In this document: positions 1 through 5,698 of the stretch, one piece after another | Layout of the letters: every line of letters begins with the position of its first letter | Numbering within the stretch: position 1 is the stretch's first letter | NCBI GenBank assembly: GCA_030639165.1 | Contig: DAOWDF010000299.1 | Span: 1 to 5,698 of the forward strand | From: Alphaproteobacteria bacterium | GTDB taxonomy: Bacteria; Pseudomonadota; Alphaproteobacteria; Micavibrionales; Micavibrionaceae | Reading direction: 5' to 3' | Length of the DNA stretch: 5,698 nucleotides | Made by a program: the position numbers and the translations under genes | The notes under the pieces: generated by a model | Told to the model about the DNA's origin: nothing | Databases searched by the model: none | Seen by the model: only the letters and a program-made list of their open reading frames with translations

Positions 1-620
1 AGTCTGCTCTGTTGATCGCTAGCCGCAGGTAAATTTAGCTTTCTAACGCCATCATGTGTCAGTGTGAATGAAACTTCGGGGTAGGCCATAGCCAGTCTAG
101 TAATAGTATCTTTCACCGCCATAAATTCCGCGCGCTCGGTCTTTTGAAATTTTAGCCGCGCAGGGGTGGAGTAGAATAAATCTTTGACCTCTATCCTTGT
201 ACCCTTAGGATGAGCGCAAGGGCGAACAGCAGATTTCTTACCAGCCTCGCAGGTAACTTCCCAGCTTTGAGCTGTGTCTATATCATGGGTTTGTATCTGC
301 ACGCGTGATACTGCGGCAATTGAAGCAAGTGCTTCCCCGCGAAATCCCAGATGCTCGATATGGAGTAAATCATCACTAGGGAGCTTTGAGGTTGCATGAC
401 GATCAAGCGCCGCCACAATCTCATCTTCATTCATGCCATAGCCATTATCTGATATTACAATGCGGCTTTTCCCGCCTGCATAAACATCAACTTCAATTGC
501 ATTGGCTCCCGCGTCAATTGAGTTTTCCACTAGCTCTTTAATCGCAGCAGCAGGGCGCTCAACCACTTCACCAGCAGCGATTTGATTGATTAGTGTTTCA
601 GGTAAATATCTTATACGCAT
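1..620 (-). CDS. mutL: DNA mismatch repair protein MutL, N-terminal part (runs off the left edge)
   Basis: MutL couples MutS mismatch recognition to the downstream nicking or excision steps of mismatch repair in the cytosol. The visible 206 codons cover most of the N-terminal GHKL ATPase domain; the rest of the protein, including the C-terminal dimerisation domain, lies beyond the window. Visible ATPase motifs are NQIAAGEVVERP near residues 12-23, KELVENSIDAG (28-38) with the expected general base E29 and Mg-binding N33, DNGYGM (58-63), RHATSK (74-79), GFRGEAL (92-98), and GT followed by DLFYSTPAR (140-154). The ATG at 620-618 is chosen because MRIRYLPETL then aligns with the usual MutL start just before NQIAAGEVVERP, and a weak GGA lies 6 bases upstream. 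An in-frame ATG at 668-666 and a GTG at 686-684 would add 16 or 22 residues. MutL proteins do not normally carry such an extension, so they are disfavoured. A gap of 159 bp separates it from the pentapeptide gene, and a candidate promoter lies in that gap. The identification is very secure. Confidence 0.98.
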   Translation of the reverse strand, partial: MRIRYLPETLINQIAAGEVVERPAAAIKELVENSIDAGANAIEVDVYAGGKSRIVISDNGYGMNEDEIVAALDRHATSKLPSDDLLHIEHLGFRGEALASIAAVSRVQIQTHDIDTAQSWEVTCEAGKKSAVRPCAHPKGTRIEVKDLFYSTPARLKFQKTERAEFMAVKDTITRLAMAYPEVSFTLTHDGVRKLNLPAASDQQSR

Positions 621-657
621 AGTATTTCCACTTAATTTTTGCACATCTTCATTAGCA

Positions 658-690
658 CTATAACGCATAAAAATACGTGTCGTCACTCAT
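658..690 (-). other. Possible 10-codon upstream ORF in the mutL leader
   Basis: A minus-strand ATG at 690-688 opens a reading frame of MSDDTYFYAL ending at TAG (660-658). It lies entirely between the candidate promoter and the mutL start. A purine-rich GAGACAAGG precedes it, but the AAGG is only one base from the ATG, which is too close for good initiation; GAGA further up has better spacing. It overlaps the alternative in-frame mutL ATG at 668-666. Nothing beyond its position supports expression, and short ORFs like this are common by chance. Confidence 0.12.
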
Positions 691-698
691 GCCTTGTC

Positions 699-724
699 TC
701 TATAAATATATGAATAATTATAGA
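699..724 (-). repeat. AT-rich inverted repeat overlapping the mutL -10 region
   Basis: On the minus strand TCTATAA (724-718) is matched by its exact reverse complement TTATAGA (705-699), with a 12-base loop. A second overlapping pair is TAAATAT (730-724) and ATATTTA (709-703). The arms cover the candidate -10 and start site, so they could form an operator or a weak hairpin. There is no GC-rich stem and no T-run after it, so it does not look like an intrinsic terminator. In sequence this AT-rich, 7-base arms can easily arise by chance. Confidence 0.25.
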
Positions 725-745
725 TATTTAAGATCATGTTGCCTA
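717..745 (-). promoter_or_regulatory. Candidate sigma-70-type promoter for mutL
   Basis: Read on the minus strand, a perfect TATAAT lies at 722-717. It is preceded by a 17-base spacer and TAGGCA at 745-740, a 4-of-6 match to TTGACA. Transcription would start near 710, giving a leader of about 90 nt before the mutL ATG. The region is very AT-rich, so a -10-like hexamer is expected fairly often by chance, and the -35 is only moderate. It sits in the only real gap between genes in the window, which supports it somewhat. Confidence 0.4.
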
Positions 746-779
746 GTGTAAAAACAAATTGGAAAGACTAACTATTTTA

Positions 780-2084
780 TTAAACACCTTTAAGATCAAT
801 AATAGCACCATCAAGCAGGGCATTATCAAACTTCGCGCCTTTGATTGTCGCACCGCTTAAATCTGCTCTGCGTAAATCCGCTCCACTAAGGTCAGCATAA
901 GTAAGGTTAACCCCGATAAGTATAGCATCGCGCAAATCTGCATCTTGAAGGTTAGAGAATTTTAAGTCACTACCGCTGAGATTTGCTCGGTTTAGGCGTT
1001 TACTGCCATCTTTATTATCAAATTGTAGTGGGCTAAGCTGCGCTCCACGTAAGTTAGCGCGTTTCATTTTTGCATTTCTAAGACTAGAGCCACGCAAATC
1101 AATATTTTCCATGTAGCAATCACGGAAGTCAGAATCATCAAGAACAGCACCTTGTATAGATGCACCGCTCAGATCCTGATTTACAAATGATGCGCCAACG
1201 GCATATATCGCCGTTAATGGCTGAAAGCGTAAATCTGACAAGTCGCGCAAATCAAAATCACTAAGAACCAGCTGTTTGCCTGTTTTGCCTATGGTCTTAA
1301 TCCAGTTCCCATGGTCAGTAAGTAGCTTCTCCAGACTTTGTCCGGTATCATCTATCGTTTTACCAATAGTGTTTTCAGTAATGCTGCCAGTTGTATCAAG
1401 CCCTAAATCTTCTACATCATCAAGTAATGCACCAGAAAGAATAGCTTGCGTCATATCCACGTAAGTTAGAACAGAACCTGTAAAATCAGTGCCACTTAAA
1501 TTTGCGCCCTTAAATATAGCGCTGTGGAAATCAGCATTACGCGTTGATGCTTCGGAAAGATCAGCATCTGTGAAATCAGCATTAGGAGCGCGGCTACCAC
1601 TTAGGTCAGCATTCTTAAGACGCGCACCTGTAAGTATTGTATTAGCGCCCTTGCCACCAGTGCGTTCACGTTCTACCAAGTCATATTTATTTGCTTTTTG
1701 CATAATTTTACCTGCGCGCATATCTGTATCGGTAAGGTTTGCACCTGATAAATTTGCTCCTGTAAAGTAAGAACCACGTAAGTCCGCGCGTGATAAATTA
1801 GCATTCGATAAGTCAGCATCCCTCAAGTCACATGCAAAAAAGCAGGCAGCCTTATATATTCCAAATGATAAATCACTGCGTACTAACATAGAGCCAGTAA
1901 AGTCAGCCTGCGACAAATCACGATTATGAAAGTTAAGATCGGAGAGATTCTTATATTGTAATTGCGCTCTTTGCCCACCATTTTCACCACGCAAGAACAT
2001 TGCATGACGCTCTAATATATCATTAAGGCCCTCCTGCTTAACAACAGGAAGTTCGTTTGGTGCGGGTATATTGTCATTATTCAT
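780..2084 (-). CDS. Two-module pentapeptide-repeat protein, function unknown
   Basis: This 434-aa protein is dominated by A(D/N)LXX-type pentapeptide repeats, the family that folds as a right-handed quadrilateral beta-helix. The first repeat array covers about residues 46-222, broken by a charged, repeat-free insertion at 129-148. A non-repetitive linker at 223-274 follows, then a second array at about 275-430, broken at 351-364. Each array is led by a similar cap-like stretch: ILERHAMFL then GGQRAQL (23-42), and LLTDHGNWI then TGKQLVL (254-274). No signal peptide or membrane segment is visible, so it is probably cytosolic. The ATG at 2084 is the first start after the pgi stop, 9 bases away and in the same frame; only a weak TAGG lies ahead of it, so translation may be coupled to pgi. 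Some family members (MfpA, Qnr) mimic DNA and bind gyrase, but they are about half this length, and nothing here shows that role. The family call is secure; the function is not known. Confidence 0.95.
   Translation of the reverse strand: MNNDNIPAPNELPVVKQEGLNDILERHAMFLRGENGGQRAQLQYKNLSDLNFHNRDLSQADFTGSMLVRSDLSFGIYKAACFFACDLRDADLSNANLSRADLRGSYFTGANLSGANLTDTDMRAGKIMQKANKYDLVERERTGGKGANTILTGARLKNADLSGSRAPNADFTDADLSEASTRNADFHSAIFKGANLSGTDFTGSVLTYVDMTQAILSGALLDDVEDLGLDTTGSITENTIGKTIDDTGQSLEKLLTDHGNWIKTIGKTGKQLVLSDFDLRDLSDLRFQPLTAIYAVGASFVNQDLSGASIQGAVLDDSDFRDCYMENIDLRGSSLRNAKMKRANLRGAQLSPLQFDNKDGSKRLNRANLSGSDLKFSNLQDADLRDAILIGVNLTYADLSGADLRRADLSGATIKGAKFDNALLDGAIIDLKGV
795..1262 (-). repeat. Second pentapeptide-repeat array (protein residues about 275-430)
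   Basis: The array encodes units such as QDLSG, ANLRG, ANLSG, ADLRD, ADLSG, ADLRR and ADLSG. It is most regular near the C-terminus (residues 366-415) and more degenerate at its start. A short non-repeat stretch at residues 351-364 interrupts it. It follows the second copy of the HxxW-type cap sequence, so it appears to be an independent helix segment or module rather than a simple continuation of the first array. Confidence 0.8.
1419..1949 (-). repeat. First pentapeptide-repeat array (protein residues about 46-222)
   Basis: The array encodes tandem five-residue units such as ADFTG, ADLSN, ANLSR, ADLRG, ANLSG and ADFTD. A 20-residue charged interruption at residues 129-148 (about 1641-1700) would form a loop off the beta-helix. 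At DNA level the 15-base periodicity shows as recurrent gtcagcat or atcagcat on the plus strand, for example near 1530, 1560, 1576, 1606 and 1816. These are reverse complements of the Ala-Asp codon pairs, so the DNA repetition follows from the protein repeat and is not a separate element. Confidence 0.85.
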
Positions 2085-2093
2085 ATTTACAGC

Positions 2094-3671
2094 CTAAAGG
2101 TCTTTAATATGTTTTAAAATCCCTAACGTAGAAGAATCCGTATCTGTCTCTATTATATCTTTTTTTAAAAAATCGACAATCTTATTCGCCAGAGTTTTAC
2201 CAAGCTCAACTCCGCATTGATCGAAGCTATTGATGTTCCATATAATGCCTTGAACAAAAATCTTATGCTCATATAGTGCCAGCAGCATTCCAAAATTATA
2301 TGGCGTTAGCTCATCTATAATTATTGTATTGCTAGGACGGTTACCAGTGAATGATTTTTGCGGGTCTTCGCTAGCCTCTCCATCCATCAGCGCTTTAGTC
2401 TGCGCGATTGCATTGGCAAGCAGAATATCGTGATGTCCTTCTATTTGGTGATTGGATTTTGCCACCATTATGAAGTCACACGGGATTATAGTAGTGCCCT
2501 GATGTAGAGTCTGGAAATAGGCATGCTGCGCATTTGTACCAGTATCACTAATTAATATAGGGCCTGTATCATAATTTATAGATATGTTATCACGGCTTAT
2601 ACCTTTGCCATTTGATTCCATATCAAGCTGTTGTAAATATTCACAAAAGTGCGATAAATATTGATTATATGGAGTAACAGATATTGCAGGTAATTTAAGG
2701 AAATTCCTGTGCCAAACTCCAATCATGGCGAGCATGGCTGGCATATTTTGATCTAAAGGAGCTTCGCAGAAATGCTTGTCCATGCTGTGCGCGCCTTTAA
2801 GCATTTCATTGAAATTATCAAACCCGATAGCAATACAAAATGAGATACCTACACTTGACCAGATTGAGAACCTGCCGCCAACCCAATCCCACAGCGGGAA
2901 TATATTTTCTTGCTTAATGCCAAATTTATTAACTTCTTCTATGTTTGCTGATGCAGCAATGAAATGCTCTGATATATCTTTCTTACCAAGCTGCTCTTGC
3001 ATCCATTTCTTCGCGCTACGTGCGTTGGCTATTGTTTCTTTGGTCGTAAAAGTTTTGGAGGTAACAATAAACAGGGTTTTTTCAGGATCAACTAGCCTAA
3101 GCGTTTCCATTAAATGTGAAGCGTCAATATTTGAAACAAAGTAGAAGTTGATATCACGATCAGAATAATGCTTCAGCGCTTCATAAGCCATATATGGCCC
3201 AAGATCAGAGCCACCAACCCCGATATTAACAATATGGGTAAATTTCTTTTCTGCGCGTATTTTAGTAGAGAAACCTTTTATGCGTTCTAATGTTTCTTTG
3301 ATCTTGGGGGTTATATTCTCACCATCAACTATTAAAGGATCATTATCAGGAGAGCGCAGCGCAGTATGTAAGGCCGCTCTACCCTCGGTGACATTTATTT
3401 TCTCCCCGCAAAACATCTTTTCGCGCTCACCTTCGAGGTCACACGCCTTTGCCAGATCGCTTAGCTTAGCTATGGTATCCGCATTAATGCCCTGCTTGGA
3501 GTAATCAAATAGAAGATTCTCATGCTTGAGATGGAAATTATCAAACCTGTCAGGGGCAGACGCAAAAAGATCTTTGATTTCTGTATTTTCAAGCTGCTTC
3601 TTATGCGCTTCTAATGCTTTCCATTCTGGAAGCTCTGATCTCTGAGGCTTATCTGGCATATCATTCAACAT
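2094..3671 (-). CDS. pgi: Glucose-6-phosphate isomerase
   Basis: Pgi interconverts glucose 6-phosphate and fructose 6-phosphate in the cytosol, in glycolysis and gluconeogenesis. The 525-aa product is slightly shorter than E. coli Pgi (about 549), mainly through loss of a loop before TGNRPSNT (442-449). Both family signatures are intact: DWVGGRFSIWSSVG (262-275), and a C-terminal one ending FDQCGVELGK (483-492 region). The sugar-phosphate sites NIGVGGSDLGP (149-159) and SKTFTTKET (205-213) are present. Catalytic residues expected from the family are E352 in MESNGKG, H383 in AQHAYFQ and K491 in VELGK. The usual GEPGTNGQH loop reads SDTGTNAQH (375-383), a notable change. The start at 3671 overlaps the end of the upstream M16 gene by 11 bases and has no clear ribosome binding site. 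Met5 at 3659-3657, one base after that gene's TGA, is an alternative; both imply translational coupling. Identification is very secure. Confidence 0.98.
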   Translation of the reverse strand: MLNDMPDKPQRSELPEWKALEAHKKQLENTEIKDLFASAPDRFDNFHLKHENLLFDYSKQGINADTIAKLSDLAKACDLEGEREKMFCGEKINVTEGRAALHTALRSPDNDPLIVDGENITPKIKETLERIKGFSTKIRAEKKFTHIVNIGVGGSDLGPYMAYEALKHYSDRDINFYFVSNIDASHLMETLRLVDPEKTLFIVTSKTFTTKETIANARSAKKWMQEQLGKKDISEHFIAASANIEEVNKFGIKQENIFPLWDWVGGRFSIWSSVGISFCIAIGFDNFNEMLKGAHSMDKHFCEAPLDQNMPAMLAMIGVWHRNFLKLPAISVTPYNQYLSHFCEYLQQLDMESNGKGISRDNISINYDTGPILISDTGTNAQHAYFQTLHQGTTIIPCDFIMVAKSNHQIEGHHDILLANAIAQTKALMDGEASEDPQKSFTGNRPSNTIIIDELTPYNFGMLLALYEHKIFVQGIIWNINSFDQCGVELGKTLANKIVDFLKKDIIETDTDSSTLGILKHIKDL

Positions 3672-5028
3672 TCGGAAGTTTGGTTATTATATTTGCGTCA
3701 TCAAATCCTTGAGGATTACCGACTAGAATAGTTGTGAAATCATCCTCATTCAATATCCTTTGAGCTACGCCTTGAACATCTTCTATAGTCACTTTTTCCA
3801 ATAGATCACTACGTAGATCAAGGTAATCAATCGGCAGCTCATCCATTTGCATAGATAGCAGTGTTGAAGCAATAGAAGCCGTTGAGGTCAGGGATAGAGG
3901 CAGTGAGCCAATCAAATATGACTTAGCGTTGGCTAACTCATCTTCGCTTACAGGCACGGTTTTGATTTTATCCCACTCTGACGTTATTATATCCAATATG
4001 TTCGCAGTATTTTCATTAGCGGTAGATGTTGAAATTTTTAATATCTCGCTTTCATCAAACTCTTGGAAATATGAATATATGCCATATGTCAGGCCACGCT
4101 TTTCACGCGCTTCCTCCATAAGCCGAGAGCCAAATCCTGATTCTCCTAATATGAAGTTCATTATCTTGGCATTGTAATAATCTTCATCTTTGCGGCTGAT
4201 GCCTGCTTGAGATATTCTGATTATAGTTTGTGGAATATCTTGTTCGTAGAGATATGTCGCACCAATATTTTTTAGTGGGTGCTTCTGAGTTTCTTTTATC
4301 TCTCTAACTGGAAGGTCGCCAAATATATCATCTAACAAGGTTTTAAGCTCCTCAGCTGTAATATCACCGCTAGCCCCTATAACAAGCTGATTCTTCCCAA
4401 GGCTTTTATGAAATGCCCTCAAGTCATCACTTGTTATACTTTCCAGTGAGCTAAGCATTCCGCCACTATTTTTAGAATAAGGATGACCTTCAAAAATCCG
4501 GTCATTTTGAATACGTGCCGCCATCCATTTAGGATTTGAAAGCGAAGACTTGATACGGCTTTGATTAGATTTGCGCATGCGGTCCACTGGCTCTTTATCA
4601 AAGCGCGGCTCATTAAGCGCAAGTTTAAGCAGTTCAAATGCTTTTGCCTTATTGCGGCTTAATGTTTTTAGTGAGCCGCCGAAATTATCGCGTGAGGCAA
4701 TAAACCTTAAGGAAATAGACAGGTCACTAAGGGACTTTTGGAATGCTTCAGAATCTAAATCCCCTGCGCCCTCATCCATAGTGTTAGATGCCATGCTCGC
4801 AAGCCCTTGCCTATCAGCAGGGTCAGTCTTAGCGCCCGTACCTTTGAAGGCAAACCTAAGCGCAATAATTGGGATAGAGTTATCTTCCACCAGCCATGCG
4901 CTCAAGCCAGCATCGCTAGTAACCTCTTGAATATCAAGAAATTTTTCTGGCGTATCTTGTGTTACCACATCTTGCGCCATAGCATTTAACGGCATAAAAG
5001 CAAGTGCAAGTAATATTGCTATCTTCAT
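3661..5028 (-). CDS. M16 family peptidase-like protein, probable non-catalytic subunit, periplasmic
   Basis: This 455-aa protein has the two-domain layout of M16B (insulinase/mitochondrial processing peptidase-like) proteins. A signal peptide is clear: K2, a hydrophobic core at 3-14, and cleavage likely after AMA at residue 18. The zinc motif HxxEH is absent. At its usual place after the DRQGLA-type lead-in (residues 72-77) the protein reads SMASN (78-82), so all three key residues are changed. The C-terminal domain keeps SRLMEEAREKRGLTYGIYS (301-319), including R311 and Y315/Y318, the Arg/Tyr region linked to substrate binding in the family. This is the pattern of the non-catalytic partner in two-gene M16 systems, where the HxxEH and R/Y features sit on different chains. 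It overlaps its upstream partner by 4 bases (ATGA) and pgi by 11. It probably pairs with the product of the gene ending at 5025. Substrate is unknown. Confidence 0.93.
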   Translation of the reverse strand: MKIAILLALAFMPLNAMAQDVVTQDTPEKFLDIQEVTSDAGLSAWLVEDNSIPIIALRFAFKGTGAKTDPADRQGLASMASNTMDEGAGDLDSEAFQKSLSDLSISLRFIASRDNFGGSLKTLSRNKAKAFELLKLALNEPRFDKEPVDRMRKSNQSRIKSSLSNPKWMAARIQNDRIFEGHPYSKNSGGMLSSLESITSDDLRAFHKSLGKNQLVIGASGDITAEELKTLLDDIFGDLPVREIKETQKHPLKNIGATYLYEQDIPQTIIRISQAGISRKDEDYYNAKIMNFILGESGFGSRLMEEAREKRGLTYGIYSYFQEFDESEILKISTSTANENTANILDIITSEWDKIKTVPVSEDELANAKSYLIGSLPLSLTSTASIASTLLSMQMDELPIDYLDLRSDLLEKVTIEDVQGVAQRILNEDDFTTILVGNPQGFDDANIITKLPNVE

Positions 5029-5698
5029 TCTGTTACCTCATCACTAACTGCTTTAGGTATTAATATACCCTCAATTGGCGGGTTTTTAGATGGTTCATCA
5101 GGGTTAAGATAGAGCGTAGCAGCTTGTTTTATTTGCTCCTTGCTAACCGCCTCAATTTGCTGTGGCCAATATTCAATATCATCCAGCGCAAGCCCAGTAG
5201 TTAGGCTAGAGCCGATAATCATTGCCGGGCCACTTAGGGAATCTAGTGCATATATTGCTTCAGCTTGCAGGCGGATTATAGATTTTGCTAACTCATCATC
5301 GCTAATACCATCTGCTATTAACTTACGTAGATCATCATTAATGGCATCTTGCAGCTGCGTAATTTCAATGCCTGCCTGCGGGGTTGCAGAAATAGAAACC
5401 TGCGCATCATCCCAAGCGGTTGATCTGTAGGATATTGATATATTAGTAGCAATCTTTTGCTCTATAACCAGCGACTTATAAAGTCTGGATGTCGAGCCAT
5501 TGCCTAAAATATCTTCCAAAACTTCCAAAGCCAGTGAAGCTTCTTTATCTTGATGGGCACTGGGAACGCGGTAAATACGGCGCAATGTAGGCTCTTTTAT
5601 GATCTCATGCTCTAGCGTAATTGTGCTAGCAGCAATAAATGGCGGAGAGGTTGTGCGTTTGCGCTCAGGAAGATTTTTCGATGGGGCAATAAGTCCAT
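5025..5698 (-). CDS. M16 family peptidase, C-terminal part (5' end beyond the right edge)
   Basis: The reading frame stays open from the right edge to the TGA at 5027-5025, giving 223 visible codons; no start is visible in the window. A TTG at 5585-5583 is an internal Leu codon, since coding similarity continues upstream of it (GLIAPSKNLPERKR at the edge). The visible part is the end of the first M16 domain and the second domain, with the family-typical GNGSTSRLYKSLVIEQKIA starting about 65 residues from the edge, and a YLNPDEPS...EGILIPK ending. The R/Y substrate-binding pattern of the downstream partner (RGLTY) is not obvious here; the matching stretch reads QKIATNISISY. By family logic this chain should carry the HxxEH zinc motif in its unseen N-terminal half, and a signal peptide. 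It is the likely catalytic subunit of the pair and is translationally coupled to the next gene through ATGA. Confidence 0.92.
   Translation of the reverse strand, partial: GLIAPSKNLPERKRTTSPPFIAASTITLEHEIIKEPTLRRIYRVPSAHQDKEASLALEVLEDILGNGSTSRLYKSLVIEQKIATNISISYRSTAWDDAQVSISATPQAGIEITQLQDAINDDLRKLIADGISDDELAKSIIRLQAEAIYALDSLSGPAMIIGSSLTTGLALDDIEYWPQQIEAVSKEQIKQAATLYLNPDEPSKNPPIEGILIPKAVSDEVTE
5035..5039 (-). promoter_or_regulatory. Ribosome binding site of the non-catalytic M16 gene
   Basis: GAGGT on the minus strand lies 6 bases before the ATG at 5028-5026, inside the last codons of the upstream M16 gene. It is the clearest Shine-Dalgarno sequence in the window. It fixes this start, together with the signal peptide that begins directly at that ATG. 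Confidence 0.8.

Noticed and set aside
621..779. Intrinsic terminator after the pentapeptide gene
   Set aside because: I found no GC-rich hairpin followed by a T-run on the minus strand in this gap. The only inverted repeats are AT-rich and sit over the candidate promoter.
1276..1770. Two plus-strand open frames (about 62 and 93 codons) opposite the pentapeptide gene
   Set aside because: They lie entirely antisense to a confidently identified repeat gene. Their protein sequences are just the complementary frame of the repeated Ala-Asp-Leu codons, with no domain and no ribosome binding site that I can recognise.
795..1949. The 15-base-periodic DNA repetition as a CRISPR, VNTR or mobile repeat array
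   Set aside because: The periodicity is in frame, imperfect and fully explained by pentapeptide coding. There are no spacers and no conserved DNA repeat unit.
780..2084. Calling the pentapeptide protein a quinolone-resistance or gyrase-protecting (Qnr/MfpA-like) protein
   Set aside because: It is about twice the size, is interrupted by long non-repeat segments and has no specific similarity I can point to. Closeness to mutL is not evidence of a DNA role.
2776..3504. Plus-strand open frames opposite pgi (2776-3144 and 3280-3504)
   Set aside because: These are antisense shadows of a highly conserved enzyme gene, and their translations show no recognisable domain.
3929..5430. Open frames opposite or within the M16 genes (3929-4177, 4571-4930, 4807-4989 and 5140-5430 on plus; 4434-4637 on minus)
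   Set aside because: All overlap strong M16 coding sequence in another frame, and none shows a family feature or an independent start signal.
5583..5585. TTG as the start of a short 186-aa M16 fragment gene
   Set aside because: The frame is open upstream to the window edge, and the extra 37 codons continue a plausible M16 sequence, so the gene is truncated by the window rather than starting here.

Overview
The window reads as a compact bacterial chromosome segment, AT-leaning (about 40% GC by eye). All five protein genes are on the minus strand, so transcription runs from high to low coordinates. The likely source is an alphaproteobacterium. That is inferred from a paired M16 peptidase unit, a pentapeptide-repeat protein of a style I associate with that class, and mutL close by; it is not proven. 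The standard code fits: TGA, TAG and TAA all serve as stops.

In transcription order, the window opens at the right edge with the C-terminal 223 codons of an M16 (insulinase/pitrilysin-type) peptidase (5025-5698). A 4-base ATGA overlap leads to a second M16 protein of 455 aa (3661-5028). It has a signal peptide and lacks the HxxEH zinc motif, so it is probably the non-catalytic half of a periplasmic heterodimer. An 11-base overlap leads to a complete glucose-6-phosphate isomerase, pgi (2094-3671). Nine bases further on is a 434-aa pentapeptide-repeat protein (780-2084) built of two modules. A 159-bp gap follows (621-779), the only real intergenic space. It holds a candidate promoter, an AT-rich inverted repeat and a tiny upstream ORF. 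The window then ends inside mutL (start at 620, first 206 codons visible).

The first four genes are so tightly packed that they almost certainly share a transcript. Their products work in different places: an envelope protease pair, a cytosolic glycolytic enzyme, and a probably cytosolic beta-helical repeat protein of unknown role. No shared pathway can be read from the sequence. mutL may have its own promoter and may also receive read-through, since no intrinsic terminator is visible after the pentapeptide gene.

I see no RNA genes, CRISPR array, insertion sequence, phage gene or attachment site, and nothing that amounts to a clearly new system. The points most worth checking are the two-module pentapeptide protein in a pgi operon, the split-active-site M16 pair, an altered conserved loop in Pgi, and the arrangement of the mutL leader.
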